Shown here piece after piece: positions 8,488 through 18,166 of a stretch of 64,000 nt of DNA; position 1 is the first letter of the stretch; every line of letters begins with the position of its first letter. The notes beneath the pieces are model-generated. The model did no database searches. It was not told the origin of the DNA and saw nothing but the letters and a program-made list of their open reading frames with translations. The translations under genes were made by a program, and so were the position numbers. The stretch is taken from positions 248,001-312,000 of the forward strand of contig NZ_KB899969.1 in assembly GCF_000378485.1 (NCBI RefSeq), written 5' to 3'. This DNA is from Flavobacterium rivuli WB 3.3-2 = DSM 21788 (GTDB taxonomy: Bacteria; Bacteroidota; Bacteroidia; Flavobacteriales; Flavobacteriaceae).

Positions 8488-11304
8488 TTAAGGCCTTCCG
8501 CCACGTCCTCCTCCACCGCCGCGTTCGGCTTTTTTGGCAGGGCCAAATTGTTTTAAGCTGTACGTAAGCGAGAACATAGCGTAACGTTTTAATACAATAT
8601 TTTCTTCGTCGCGAATACTCGTTGCGGTAATGGTGCGCGATGTACCCAGGTTTTGGTTAAGTACATCGTATACTTTTACTTTAAACATTAAATGGTCTTT
8701 CAGGAAATTGTAACCTACACTCATATTCCATAAATAGAAATCTTTTTTAAAACCATCGGCAATATTAGAGTTGTAGGTGTAGCCAAAATCGTTGCCAAAA
8801 ACTACTTTTTTAGGCCAGTAACTGGTAGTAACAAGATTAATGCGGTGCACGTAATTTGACGCCTGGTTAACGCGGTAGTTAGTATAATTACTCTGATTAT
8901 AAGTATAGCTGTAATTAGGTGCTATGGTAAGCAGCTCGCCATAATCGTAATTAATGTTTATGCGGGGTATCAAGCTTAATGATTTTGCTTCATACAACTG
9001 CGCATTAGTAAACCCTTTTGCAAGTCCGTAAGAGGATGTAAGGCCTGCCGTAAGCCTAAAGCTATGTGCATTTCTTTTTATGGTCTTTGTCCAGTTGCCG
9101 CCCAGATTCATATTGTATGTTCCCGAAATGTTTTGGTAGGTTGTGGTTCTCTTTGCGCTTTGATCTATGGTAGTAAAAGATACTACCTGGCTGTCGTTAA
9201 AATTTGCACTTGCAAAAATATTGTAGCCGGACCGTGTGGCAAAGTCAAAATTCCTGAAGTTTAAGTTTACGTTGTGCGACTTGTTAGGATCAAGGTCCGG
9301 ATTACCTTTAATGGTATTAAGGGGGTTGCTGATATCTTCTACAGGGAGTATTTGTGTAGCCGACGGCAGCGAAGTATTGTAATTATAATTTAGCCTTAAT
9401 GTTTTTGATTTGCTAAAATGAATGCCTCCCTGTAAACTGGCGTAAGGCAGCACATAATTTTTAGCAAGGTCATAATTATCGCCCAGATACGTTGAGTGGT
9501 TGTCAAATTTTATAATTCGTTGCCCAAAATCGCCGCTAAGGTCATATTTGTTAAGGTTAAGGTCGAAACCGGCAGTAGGGTTAAAAGTACCTGTAGTAGA
9601 TGATAAGTAATTTGTAAGGGCATCATTAAGTATAGAATATTGTCCGGTGGCATCGTCATAATCATATCCCACACGATTTTGAGTATTTGCAGAATTGTTG
9701 TAGTTAGCCTTTACACTAAGCCTTAACGAATCTGTAACTGGCATTAAATATTCGAGGCTGCCGTTGTAAGAGTCGGTGCTTTGCTTGTTATACCTTACCT
9801 GGTTACGTATATCGGCTCTTTGGTCTATGATACCGTCATCATTAGTATCTTCATAAAAAATGGTAGACTGGTTATTAAAGGTAGAAGTGTCGTCAAGATT
9901 ATTAGTGTTGCTAAACACCGCACTAACCATGCTGCCTTTTTTAGAAAGCCTTTTGCGGTATTGAATTGTATTTGCAAAGCTGCGGTTATCTGTATCGTTA
10001 AGCGTATTGCTCTCACTCTCGTTAGAAAGGTTGCCGTCCTGGTCTACCGTGTTTTGGCTCAAAGCCGATGTTTGCCTGCTGTTACCCGACGTAAATTTGG
10101 GCTGCATGACCAGCGTTGCTGTAGAGTCTATTTTCCATTCAAACTGTGTGTTGGCATTGTGTACAAAGCGCGAATTATCTGTTTTAGATGATGATGTTGT
10201 AGTAAGGCTCCTGTTAGCAGCGAGGCCGTTTTCATCGGGCAAAAAGGTAGTTTCGCGGGTGCGGTTCTCATTAGCCGTATTAGCACTGTTATAAAAGTAA
10301 TTTATGTTGCTGGTAAAGTTTTTAAACCACTCATCGTTATAACTGCCGCCTATCATGTTGCTTTGTGTAATGCCCTGCCCGGTGCCGGTGCCGGCCTGCC
10401 GAACGGCATTGCCCACACCACCGGCCATATTGCGCCCGCCGCCCATACTATCAAATATTTCATCCATAGAGAAACCGGTAGAATTTATATTATTGGCAGA
10501 TGCCAGTATGCTTATGCGTTGCTTGCCCTTAAAATAATTAATCATGGCACTGCTTTCGTACCGGTCGTTAGTACCATAGCCACCCATTATCTTGCCAAAT
10601 ACACCCTTGTTCTTTTTATCGTCTATAGTAAGGTTTATACTGGTATTGTTACCACTTGCCCTTTTGTTTAAAAGTTCTTCCTCCTTGGTTTTTGTATCGC
10701 TTACCTGCACTTTATTTATAATTTGGGCTGGCAGGTTTTTAAGCGCAATTTTACCATCAGCATCAAAAAAAGGCTTGCCGTTTACCAGTATCTGGTTTAC
10801 CTCTTTACCGTTTACCGTTATAGTACCGTCGGCATCTATATCTACACCGGGCAGTTGTTTTAGCAGGGTTTCAACATTGGCATCCGGGCGCACTTTAAAT
10901 GATGCCGCATTAAACTCCAGTGTATCTTTTTTAATGCGGATTGGCGGTGTCTCGCTCTCTATGACCACCTCATTAAGGTTGGTCGATTTTTCGGCTAATT
11001 TAAGTGTGCCGAAATCTTTATCGGTGGTAACCGTTTCAAGCTGCTGCTTATAATCGGCAAAGCTTATAAAAGATATTTTAAGTACTGCTGGCTGCGTGGT
11101 AGAACGGGTTTTAAGTTCCCAGTTGCCATTTTTTGATGTTATGGTATAATCTATTACCGATGAGTCTTTAACAGATGTTAAATATACGGTAGCCGATTCT
11201 AAGGGGATGTTTTCAGGATCTGTTACTTTGCCTTTCAGGGTAATAGTCTGGCTAAAGCCCAGGGTGGTAAAGGTCAGTAGCAGTATAGTAACTATTTTTT
11301 GCAT
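8488..11304 (-). CDS. Outer-membrane beta-barrel protein, TonB-receptor-like (OMP_b-brl_3 type), copy 1
   Basis: A protein of 938 aa starting at MQKIVTILLL (11304), which gives a clean signal peptide ending GFSQ; the 13 extra upstream codons are rejected. Domain order: CarboxypepD_reg-like (about 20-105), plug-like region (LLKQLPGVDIDADGTITVNG and QILVNGKPFFD), then a long barrel. No TonB box is obvious, so energy-driven transport is uncertain; family members are often annotated only as outer-membrane beta-barrel. It is a tandem paralogue of the gene at 11403-14237. The C-terminus runs past the last strand into a basic Gly/Arg tail ending GGRGGRP, unusual for a barrel. It is separated from its paralogue by a terminator. 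Confidence 0.88.
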   Translation of the reverse strand: MQKIVTILLLTFTTLGFSQTITLKGKVTDPENIPLESATVYLTSVKDSSVIDYTITSKNGNWELKTRSTTQPAVLKISFISFADYKQQLETVTTDKDFGTLKLAEKSTNLNEVVIESETPPIRIKKDTLEFNAASFKVRPDANVETLLKQLPGVDIDADGTITVNGKEVNQILVNGKPFFDADGKIALKNLPAQIINKVQVSDTKTKEEELLNKRASGNNTSINLTIDDKKNKGVFGKIMGGYGTNDRYESSAMINYFKGKQRISILASANNINSTGFSMDEIFDSMGGGRNMAGGVGNAVRQAGTGTGQGITQSNMIGGSYNDEWFKNFTSNINYFYNSANTANENRTRETTFLPDENGLAANRSLTTTSSSKTDNSRFVHNANTQFEWKIDSTATLVMQPKFTSGNSRQTSALSQNTVDQDGNLSNESESNTLNDTDNRSFANTIQYRKRLSKKGSMVSAVFSNTNNLDDTSTFNNQSTIFYEDTNDDGIIDQRADIRNQVRYNKQSTDSYNGSLEYLMPVTDSLRLSVKANYNNSANTQNRVGYDYDDATGQYSILNDALTNYLSSTTGTFNPTAGFDLNLNKYDLSGDFGQRIIKFDNHSTYLGDNYDLAKNYVLPYASLQGGIHFSKSKTLRLNYNYNTSLPSATQILPVEDISNPLNTIKGNPDLDPNKSHNVNLNFRNFDFATRSGYNIFASANFNDSQVVSFTTIDQSAKRTTTYQNISGTYNMNLGGNWTKTIKRNAHSFRLTAGLTSSYGLAKGFTNAQLYEAKSLSLIPRININYDYGELLTIAPNYSYTYNQSNYTNYRVNQASNYVHRINLVTTSYWPKKVVFGNDFGYTYNSNIADGFKKDFYLWNMSVGYNFLKDHLMFKVKVYDVLNQNLGTSRTITATSIRDEENIVLKRYAMFSLTYSLKQFGPAKKAERGGGGGRGGRP

Positions 11305-11344
11305 ATAGTAATTTGTTGGTAGTGTATACCCTATGACTAACAAA

Positions 11345-11371
11345 AAGCCCGAAGGTTTAACCTGCGGGCTT
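11345..11371 (-). terminator. Terminator between the two tandem outer-membrane barrel genes
   Basis: On the minus strand, AAGCCCG and CGGGCTT pair, with an inner AGGTT/AACCT stem, and a TTTTTG tract follows. It ends the 14237-11403 transcript about 32 bp past its stop, so the paralogues are transcribed separately. Confidence 0.85.
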
Positions 11372-11402
11372 AAATATATTTTAAGAATTGTAAACTACTG
11401 TA

Positions 11403-14237
11403 CTAAAACCACCAGAAGCCACCACCGTTGTCTTCTTTTTTCTTCTCGCCAAATTTATTTAGCTTAAAGGTAAGCGAGAACATTACGTAGCGTTTAAGCA
11501 CTATGTTTTCCTGATCTGTAATGCTGGTAGGCGAGATGCTTCTTGATGTGCCAAGGTTTTGGTTCAGTAAATCGTATACTTTTACTTTAAAGAGCAGCCT
11601 GTCATTATAAAAGTTGTAGCCTATACTGCTGTTCCATAAATAAAAGTCTTTTTTAAAGCCGGCACCAAGTTGCGAATTGTAGTTGTAGCCAAAATCGTTA
11701 CCAAAAACAACATGCTTTGGCCAATAACTTGTGGTTTGCAGGTTAAATTTGTGTACAAAGTTAGATGCGCTTTTTATAGGGTAGTTGGTATATTTCGTGT
11801 CGCTGTATGTAAAATTATACGACGGGTTTATGGTAAGTAGCTCACCATACTCGTACGTAAAGTTTACTTTAGGGCTAATACTTAAAGATTTGGCACTAAA
11901 TAATTCGGTATTAATAAAGCCTTTTCTAAAATCGTAATTACCGTTCACCCCTATGTTAAACCTGTAGGTATGGGCTTCTTTTTTTATAGACTTGCTCCAG
12001 CTGGCATAAAACCATGACCGGTAGTTGCCCGATACATTTTTGTAGCTGGTTGTACTAATGGCACTATTATCAACCACTGTAAAATTTGCAATGGCACTCT
12101 CATAATAATTCCCGCCTGCATAAAAGTTATAGCCGGAGCGTGTGGCATAATCAAAATCGCGGTAGCTTATGTTTAAGTTGTGGTATTTTTCGGGATTAAG
12201 GTCAGGGTTACCGGTAAGTATGTTAAGGGGGTTGCTTATGTCTACAATATCCAGCACCTGGCTTGCCTGCGGAAAGTTAACATCAAAATTGTAGCCTACC
12301 CACAACGATCTTGATTTAGAGAAGCTGTAGTTCATACCACCTTCTACATTTGGCAGCATATATGTTTTATTAACAGCATAGGTAGTACCCCTGTATGCGC
12401 CATCGTTGTTAAAATGTACTATGCTTGGCCCACCCCTAAAGTACGCCCATAATTTACTTTTGTTAACCTGAAATCCTGCAAATGGTTTTAAGGTGTTTTT
12501 TTTAGAAGACAGGTTGTTAGACAGTAAATCGTTATAAGAGGTGTAACGGCCTGTAGTAGCATCAAAATCAAAACCATCACGGTCTTGTGTATTTTTTGTG
12601 TATTCATAATTAACACCTAAGCGCAGGCTAAGGGAGTCCGGCACTGGTTCAGAAAATTCTATACCAATGGTATGGCTGTCATCTTTTTGTTTGTTATATC
12701 GTATCTGGTTACGGTTGTCTACCTCTACCGTACGGGTGCCGTCATCGGCATAATTGTATTTGTTTGTAACTGTTTTGTTAAGGTTAGAACCATCATCTTT
12801 ACGTATCTGGTTTTCTATCCATACATCTAAAGAGCGGCCTTTTCGTTTAAAAGCCTTACTGTAGTTAAACCCGTTAGAAAAAGCAGTATTGTCATTATCA
12901 TCAAGGCGAAGGCCCTCGCTGTCATTAAGCAATGTACCATCTGCTAACCTGCGCGAATCCTGAGATGAGGTATTTCTTACCGAGCTGTTTGCTTTGCTGA
13001 ATTTTGGCGCAATATAAATAGATGATGTAGAGTCAATCTTGATATTAAACTCTGTATTGACATTATGGGCATACTTATCGTTTTTAGTTACTGATTGCGA
13101 ATTCAGCGTGTAGCTGTCATCTAAAAAAGTACCAGAGTTTGGCGCTGTTTCGCGTAGCGGTAAAAAGTTAGTTTGCTTAGTGCGGTTACGGTTATCTGTA
13201 TTTGCCGATGTATAAAAATAGTTGGCACTCCCGTCAAAACCCTTGGCCCACTCATCGGCATAGTTAAGCCCAATAATATTAGACTGCGTAATGCCCTGGC
13301 CACCGCCAAACTGCATACCGTTTATGCCAAAACTCCCGTTCTCGCCCGTCCATACATTCATGTTACGGCCACCACCCATATTATCAAAGATCTCGTTCAT
13401 AGAGAACCCGGATGAGTTAATATTATTAGACGATGCAAGGAGGCTTATTTTTGTTTTACCCTTAAAGTAATTTGCCATAGCACTGCTTTCGTATCGGTCG
13501 TTAGTGCCGTAGCCGCCCATAACGCGCCCAAAGAAACCTTTGTTCTTTTCCTCGTCTATAGTAAGGTTTATACTGGCGTTGTTGCCACTGGCTTTATCGC
13601 CGGATAGTTCTTCTTTCTTACTCTTGGTATCTGTAACCTGTACTTTATTAATAATATCTGCAGGCAGGTTTTGTATGGCTATCTTACCATCTTTATCAAA
13701 AAAAGGCTTTCCGTTTACAAGTATCTGGTTTACCTCTTTACCATTTACTGTTATTTTACCTTCGGGATCTATCTCTACACCGGGAAGCTGCTTGAGCAGT
13801 GCCTCTACATTAGCATCAGGCCGCACTTTAAATGATTCGGCATTAAACTCTAGCGTGTCCGATTTGATTCGTATTGGCGGGGTTTCTCCCTGTATAACCA
13901 CCTCATTAAGGTTTGTAGACTTATCGGCCATTTTCATGGTGCCAAAGTCTTTACTTTCGGTAATAGCGTCAAATTTTTCTTTGTAATCTGCAAAACCTAC
14001 AAAAGATATTTTAAGGAAAACAGCTTTATTTATGGCTTTTGTTTTCAGTTCCCAATTTCCGTTCTTATTGGTAATCGTGTAGTCTACCATGGCAGAATCT
14101 TTAACCGATGTGAGGTAAACGGTAGCCGATTCGAGCGGGAAATTATCAGGGTCTGTAATCTTTCCTTTAAGGGTAATGGTTTGGCTAAAGCCCATGGTGG
14201 TGCAGGCTAATAATAGCAGAGTAAGTAATTTGTACAT
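11403..14237 (-). CDS. Outer-membrane beta-barrel protein, TonB-receptor-like (OMP_b-brl_3 type), copy 2
   Basis: A 944-aa paralogue of the neighbouring 938-aa protein, colinear over its whole length: signal peptide (LLLLACTTMGFSQ), TITLKGKITDPDNFPLESA carboxypeptidase-regulatory domain, plug-like region (LLKQLPGVEIDPEGKITVNG) and C-terminal barrel. Conserved stretches such as GGYGTNDRYESSAM and GNPDLNPEKYHNLNI occur in both. The barrel is followed by a charged tail (KFGEKKKEDN) and a final GGGFWWF, which puts an aromatic residue at the very end. No partner SusD gene is adjacent, so a polysaccharide-utilisation role is not supported. The substrate is unknown. Confidence 0.88.
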   Translation of the reverse strand: MYKLLTLLLLACTTMGFSQTITLKGKITDPDNFPLESATVYLTSVKDSAMVDYTITNKNGNWELKTKAINKAVFLKISFVGFADYKEKFDAITESKDFGTMKMADKSTNLNEVVIQGETPPIRIKSDTLEFNAESFKVRPDANVEALLKQLPGVEIDPEGKITVNGKEVNQILVNGKPFFDKDGKIAIQNLPADIINKVQVTDTKSKKEELSGDKASGNNASINLTIDEEKNKGFFGRVMGGYGTNDRYESSAMANYFKGKTKISLLASSNNINSSGFSMNEIFDNMGGGRNMNVWTGENGSFGINGMQFGGGQGITQSNIIGLNYADEWAKGFDGSANYFYTSANTDNRNRTKQTNFLPLRETAPNSGTFLDDSYTLNSQSVTKNDKYAHNVNTEFNIKIDSTSSIYIAPKFSKANSSVRNTSSQDSRRLADGTLLNDSEGLRLDDNDNTAFSNGFNYSKAFKRKGRSLDVWIENQIRKDDGSNLNKTVTNKYNYADDGTRTVEVDNRNQIRYNKQKDDSHTIGIEFSEPVPDSLSLRLGVNYEYTKNTQDRDGFDFDATTGRYTSYNDLLSNNLSSKKNTLKPFAGFQVNKSKLWAYFRGGPSIVHFNNDGAYRGTTYAVNKTYMLPNVEGGMNYSFSKSRSLWVGYNFDVNFPQASQVLDIVDISNPLNILTGNPDLNPEKYHNLNISYRDFDYATRSGYNFYAGGNYYESAIANFTVVDNSAISTTSYKNVSGNYRSWFYASWSKSIKKEAHTYRFNIGVNGNYDFRKGFINTELFSAKSLSISPKVNFTYEYGELLTINPSYNFTYSDTKYTNYPIKSASNFVHKFNLQTTSYWPKHVVFGNDFGYNYNSQLGAGFKKDFYLWNSSIGYNFYNDRLLFKVKVYDLLNQNLGTSRSISPTSITDQENIVLKRYVMFSLTFKLNKFGEKKKEDNGGGFWWF

Positions 14238-14315
14238 TAATGATTGATTGATGGTTGTAAGGTAATAACGTATATTTTTTATATTAGTATGTAAAACCTT
14301 ACTATTGTTACAACT

Positions 14316-14350
14316 AATTCTTCTTTTTTTTTCACAAAAAAAGAAGAATT
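14316..14350. repeat. Perfect AT-rich inverted repeat in a divergent intergenic region
   Basis: AATTCTTCTTTTTTT (14316-14330) and AAAAAAAGAAGAATT (14336-14350) are exact inverted copies around a 5-nt centre. The site sits between the divergent outer-membrane gene (start 14237) and the serine hydrolase (start 14484). It is not placed as a terminator for either, so it could be an operator or a cruciform. Confidence 0.7.
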
Positions 14351-14444
14351 ACCCTCAAATTGTCTGCATAAAATGCTTGTGAAAGTTATGCTCACATTTT
14401 TTCAGGATTATGACGAACGGTAATTCCAAAAAATATTATGTTTT

Positions 14445-14452
14445 TATATTTG
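14445..14452 (+). promoter_or_regulatory. Bacteroidota -7 promoter element for the serine hydrolase gene
   Basis: TATATTTG matches the TAnnTTTG consensus and lies 31 bp before the ATG at 14484. No good TTG -33 box was seen, so the strength is uncertain. Confidence 0.55.
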
Positions 14453-14483
14453 CCCCATCAACAATCAAAAATCAATCATAAAA

Positions 14484-16142
14484 ATGATCAAATTTCTGTT
14501 ACTTTCGGTAGTGTTTTTAGTTACATTTAAATCGCAATCGCAAGACTATTTTAAACCCATAGATTCTATTATACACCTGTATGAGGGCAAAAACGTACCC
14601 GGTTTTAGCGTACGTGTAACTAAAAATGGTAAAACCGTTTACAGCAACCAGGCAGGTTATGCCAACCTCGAAAAAAAAGAAAAAATTACCGATAAGTCTG
14701 TTTTCGCACTGGCTTCTGTATCAAAACAATTTACAGCTGCCTGTATCGTAGTACTGCAAAAACAGGGCAAGCTAAATTTTGAGGATAACCTGAGAAAATA
14801 TATTCCCGAATTTCCTGCATACGCCGAAAAAATTACCATTAACCAGTTGCTTAACCATACCGGTGGCTTAAAAGACTACCGCGCACTTGCAATGCTTAGG
14901 GGTGAAGATTCTGATAATTATAATGCTGCTGCTATAAAAGACCTGCTTACAGCACAGGAACTTAACGATATACCGGGAGCAAACTGGAGTTACAGCAACT
15001 CCGGCTACTGGTGCCTGGCCCAGATAATAGAAAAAGTATCGGGACAAAGTGTGGCAGCATTTGCAGATAAAAATATTTTTCGCCCACTTAAAATGAAAAA
15101 TACCCGCTATGTAACGAGGCCCAATAATAAACTTAAAAACCGCGCTATAGGTTACCAGACTGACGGCACAGGTTACACTGCAAGTGAGGTAGACGAATTT
15201 TCTATAGGTGGAGCAGGTGGTTACAGTACGGCACAAGACCTTGAAAAATGGATGAATGAAATGGAATCGCACCGCGTTTTTGGCAATGCCTTCTGGAACA
15301 CAATGATAACCGAAAATCCGGCTCAGGGCAAAGGGTTTACATACACTAAAGGTTTGTTTAATTTTACATACCTTAAGCACACCATGATTAACCACGGTGG
15401 CGACGTGGTGGGTTTTCACCCTATAACAGCTTACTTTCCGGATGATAAAGTTACTGTAGTAGTCCTGTCTAACGATGATGATTTTAAGCGCTACGATATT
15501 TTAGGTGCAGCTACAACCCTGCTGTTAGGCGAAAAATATAAATATCCAAAGGCAAAAGCCAATGTTGCCACACAGGAAGTGGCTGTACCCGAAACTGTAA
15601 CAATTGACGCTGCGCTGCTGGAAAGCTACACCGGTAACTATGAGCTGACTCCCGGCTATGTAATAGGCATCACAAACGAAAAGGGCAAACTAAAACTAAC
15701 CCAAATGTGGGATGGCGTTAACTTATTTTTTCCTCCCGTTAAAGAGGTACATCATTTTGCAATTGAAGGTGCCACAATTATTTTTGGCGATTTTACATCG
15801 GGTAAAGCTGCAACTTTGCGAGTTGTAACCGCCAGTGAAGACAGCATTTACAAACGCCTTGATAAAGCCCCTGACCTTACATTGTATGATAAATATATCG
15901 GTACATTTTTTAGCAAGTCGCTAAATTCTAAAATAACTTTCTTTACAGAGAATGGCATACTGCGATATAAATTGGGTAACGAAGCCGATTCTCATGTTGC
16001 GAGCCCGCCCGATAGCGAAGGTGTATTTTCTACCAGCCACGGCGAAGTGACTTTTATAAAAAGCGAAACCGGTAGTATTACAGGCTTTACCCTAAACCAT
16101 GAGAGAGCCCTGAACATGGAGTTTGTAAAACAAAATCTATAA
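14484..16142 (+). CDS. Serine hydrolase, class C beta-lactamase/PBP-like, exported
   Basis: A 552-aa protein with a signal peptide (residues 1-20, ending SQSQ) and a beta-lactamase-fold domain (about 25-350). The catalytic SxxK is S78-V-S-K81 (ASVSKQF), the YxN motif is Y170-S-N, and an HGG triad (INHGGDVVGF) stands in for KTG. The C-terminal about 190 residues form one or two lipocalin-like beta domains, as in many esterase/D-aminopeptidase relatives. All catalytic motifs are present, so it is probably active as a peptidase or esterase in the periplasm; true beta-lactamase activity is unlikely but not excluded. It is a single-gene unit with its own promoter-like element and a shared terminator. 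Confidence 0.92.
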   Translation: MIKFLLLSVVFLVTFKSQSQDYFKPIDSIIHLYEGKNVPGFSVRVTKNGKTVYSNQAGYANLEKKEKITDKSVFALASVSKQFTAACIVVLQKQGKLNFEDNLRKYIPEFPAYAEKITINQLLNHTGGLKDYRALAMLRGEDSDNYNAAAIKDLLTAQELNDIPGANWSYSNSGYWCLAQIIEKVSGQSVAAFADKNIFRPLKMKNTRYVTRPNNKLKNRAIGYQTDGTGYTASEVDEFSIGGAGGYSTAQDLEKWMNEMESHRVFGNAFWNTMITENPAQGKGFTYTKGLFNFTYLKHTMINHGGDVVGFHPITAYFPDDKVTVVVLSNDDDFKRYDILGAATTLLLGEKYKYPKAKANVATQEVAVPETVTIDAALLESYTGNYELTPGYVIGITNEKGKLKLTQMWDGVNLFFPPVKEVHHFAIEGATIIFGDFTSGKAATLRVVTASEDSIYKRLDKAPDLTLYDKYIGTFFSKSLNSKITFFTENGILRYKLGNEADSHVASPPDSEGVFSTSHGEVTFIKSETGSITGFTLNHERALNMEFVKQNL

Positions 16143-16184
16143 AAACAAAAAAGCGAATAAGAAATTATTCGCTTTTTTGTTTTT
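16141..16184. terminator. Bidirectional terminator between the serine hydrolase gene and der
   Basis: A perfect 20-bp stem: 16141-16160 pairs with 16165-16184 around a GAAA loop, with T runs on both strands. The hydrolase stop codon overlaps its left edge and the der stop codon begins 1 nt beyond its right edge, so the hairpin fills the entire convergent spacer. Confidence 0.95.
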
Positions 16185-16185
16185 A

Positions 16186-17496
16186 TTACTTCTGGCGGAA
16201 GTAAATATCTATAGGCACGCCTTCAAAATTGTATATTTCGCGCATTTTGTTTTCAAGAAAACGCTTGTAAGGTTCTTTAACATACTGCGGCATGTTACAA
16301 AAAAATACAAACTGAGGGGTAGGTGTAGGCAACTGCATGCAAAACTTAATTTTTACATACTTGCCTTTAAGTGCAGGTGGTGGCATAGCCTCTGTAATAG
16401 GCAGCATAACCTCGTTAAGCTTAGAGGTTGCAATGCGCTGCTTGCGGTTTTCGAAAACTTCTACAGCAGTTTCAAGGCCTTTAAGCAAACGCTGTTTATT
16501 TACAGCCGAAACAAAAAGAATAGGTACATCTGTAAATGGCTGCAGCTCTTCGCGTATTTTAAGTTCATAATCGCGGGTACTCATGGTATCCTTTTCTACA
16601 AGGTCCCATTTGTTTACAAGGATTACAATACCCTTACGGTTTTTTTCGGCAAGCCAAAAGATGCTTTGGTCCTGGCCTTCAAAACCACGTGTGGCATCTA
16701 TTACAAGTATAATGATATCGCTATGCTCTATTGCACGAACAGAGCGCATAACACTGTAAAATTCTATATCTTCCTTAACCTTAGCTTTACGGCGTATACC
16801 GGCAGTATCTACAAGATTAAACTCAAAACCAAAACGGTTGTAGGTAGTATCTATAGAGTCGCGTGTGGTACCGGCAATATCAGTCACAATATAACGGTCT
16901 TCGCCAATAAGGGCGTTGATTATAGATGACTTACCAGCATTAGGACGGCCCACAACAGCAAAGCGCGGCAGTGCCACAGCATTTTCATCGGGAGCTTCGG
17001 CTTCCGGCAATAAGGTTACCAGTTTGTCAAGAAGGTCGCCCGTACCGCTGCCACTCATACCGGCAATGGTATAGTATTCGCCCAGGCCCAGGTTGTAAAA
17101 CTCAATAGCGTCTTTTTCGCGCATAGAGTTATCTACTTTATTAACAGCAAGAAGCACCGGCTTGGTAACTTTGCGCAGCAGTTTTGCCACTTCGTCATCC
17201 ATTGGGGTAATACCTTCTTCTACGTCTACTATAAATATAATAACGTCTGCCTCATCAATGGCAAGTTCTACCTGGCGGCGAATTTCCCCTTCAAAAACAT
17301 CGTCAGATCCTTTAATGTAACCTCCCGTATCAATAACAGAAAATTCTTTTCCGTTCCATTCGCTTTTGCCGTAATTCCGGTCGCGCGTAACGCCGCTTAC
17401 AGAGTCTACAATAGCTTCTCTGCGCTGTATCAACCGGTTAAAAAAAGTAGATTTCCCTACATTTGGGCGTCCTACTATGGCTACAATATTATTCAT
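16186..17496 (-). CDS. der: Ribosome biogenesis GTPase Der (EngA)
   Basis: GTPase with two tandem G domains needed for 50S subunit maturation in the cytoplasm; 436 aa, normal length. The first domain has [13 protein letters not shown] and NKVD. The second has [13 protein letters not shown] and NKWD. The C-terminal KH-like domain (about 350-436) ends RPNVG-family style at [14 protein letters not shown]. The two different P-loops in one chain are diagnostic. It lies in the same orientation as era, with a repeat-associated small gene between them. Confidence 0.98.
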   Translation of the reverse strand: MNNIVAIVGRPNVGKSTFFNRLIQRREAIVDSVSGVTRDRNYGKSEWNGKEFSVIDTGGYIKGSDDVFEGEIRRQVELAIDEADVIIFIVDVEEGITPMDDEVAKLLRKVTKPVLLAVNKVDNSMREKDAIEFYNLGLGEYYTIAGMSGSGTGDLLDKLVTLLPEAEAPDENAVALPRFAVVGRPNAGKSSIINALIGEDRYIVTDIAGTTRDSIDTTYNRFGFEFNLVDTAGIRRKAKVKEDIEFYSVMRSVRAIEHSDIIILVIDATRGFEGQDQSIFWLAEKNRKGIVILVNKWDLVEKDTMSTRDYELKIREELQPFTDVPILFVSAVNKQRLLKGLETAVEVFENRKQRIATSKLNEVMLPITEAMPPPALKGKYVKIKFCMQLPTPTPQFVFFCNMPQYVKEPYKRFLENKMREIYNFEGVPIDIYFRQK

Positions 17497-17535
17497 TAAC
17501 TTATTTTAATTTTTTGCAAAAGTAGTCTTTTATGT

Positions 17536-17660
17536 TGAAAGTAAGTAATTTCAGATTTCAGAATTTAGATTTCAGATTGAAATACACTCTTATGAGATGT
17601 TGATTTCATATTCGTATTTCATATTTCAGATTGAACTTCACCAGTTGAACTTCAGATTTA
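17536..17660. repeat. Dispersed TTTCAGATTTCAGA-type repeat, left of the four-helix-bundle gene
   Basis: The spacer downstream of der is filled with imperfect repeats of TTTCAGATTTCAGA and GATTGAACTTCACC. A related inverted copy lies on the other side of the next gene (about 18120-18170). The same family appears inside aroA (54508-54663). Confidence 0.65.
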
Positions 17661-17727
17661 TGAACACAAAATAAACCTCATTCTGAAGTGACTGTATATC
17701 CGTGCCGGACTATAATTCGTAACAAAC

Positions 17728-18084
17728 TTATAATAATTTTGCTTTTACTGTTTTAAGGGAACTGACAAAAATAGCAGTTAATTCATTGCCCTCTTTCCAA
17801 ATAGGTTCTGTGATTGTTTTATTGATCCAGCTTTTATCGATAATTATTTCAAGCCAAAATAGCGTCTCGTCTGCCTCTTCCAGCACTATCTCCATTTTGG
17901 CTATAAATTCTTTATCGCTCCTTGCCCTGCATACTGCCCTGTAGTTTGCACCAACAGATGTTCCGCTTTTAGCAATTTGGTAAGCAACAATTTTAGAAGC
18001 AGTGGTAATAGGTAACTTTTCAACCAAATCTATAATTGCCAGGGAATATAATTTAGTCCTTACCTTTAATTGATCTGCCGTCAT
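17728..18084 (-). CDS. Four-helix-bundle protein (S23 / 23S-rRNA intervening-sequence protein family)
   Basis: A 118-aa soluble helical protein. The family signature is visible: an N-terminal helix (LAIIDLVEKLPITTASKIVAYQIAKSGTSVGANYRAV) followed by RARSDKEFIAKMEIVLEEADETLFWLEII. Founding members are encoded inside intervening sequences of 23S rRNA genes, but free-standing copies are scattered through Bacteroidota genomes with no proven function. Here it interrupts the der-era spacing and has related repeat sequence on both sides in inverted orientation, which suggests it moves or moved as a repeat-bounded unit. No transposase is present. Confidence 0.88.
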   Translation of the reverse strand: MTADQLKVRTKLYSLAIIDLVEKLPITTASKIVAYQIAKSGTSVGANYRAVCRARSDKEFIAKMEIVLEEADETLFWLEIIIDKSWINKTITEPIWKEGNELTAIFVSSLKTVKAKLL

Positions 18085-18166
18085 TAGTTAAATATGTTAT
18101 AATGTTCAACCTAAATTCCATCAGAGTGAAGTTAAATCTGAAATCTCCCCTCTGAGATCTGAAATT

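Noticed and set aside
16177..16929. 250-codon plus-strand frame opposite der
   Set aside because: der is unmistakable on the minus strand; the other frame is its shadow and lacks any family features.
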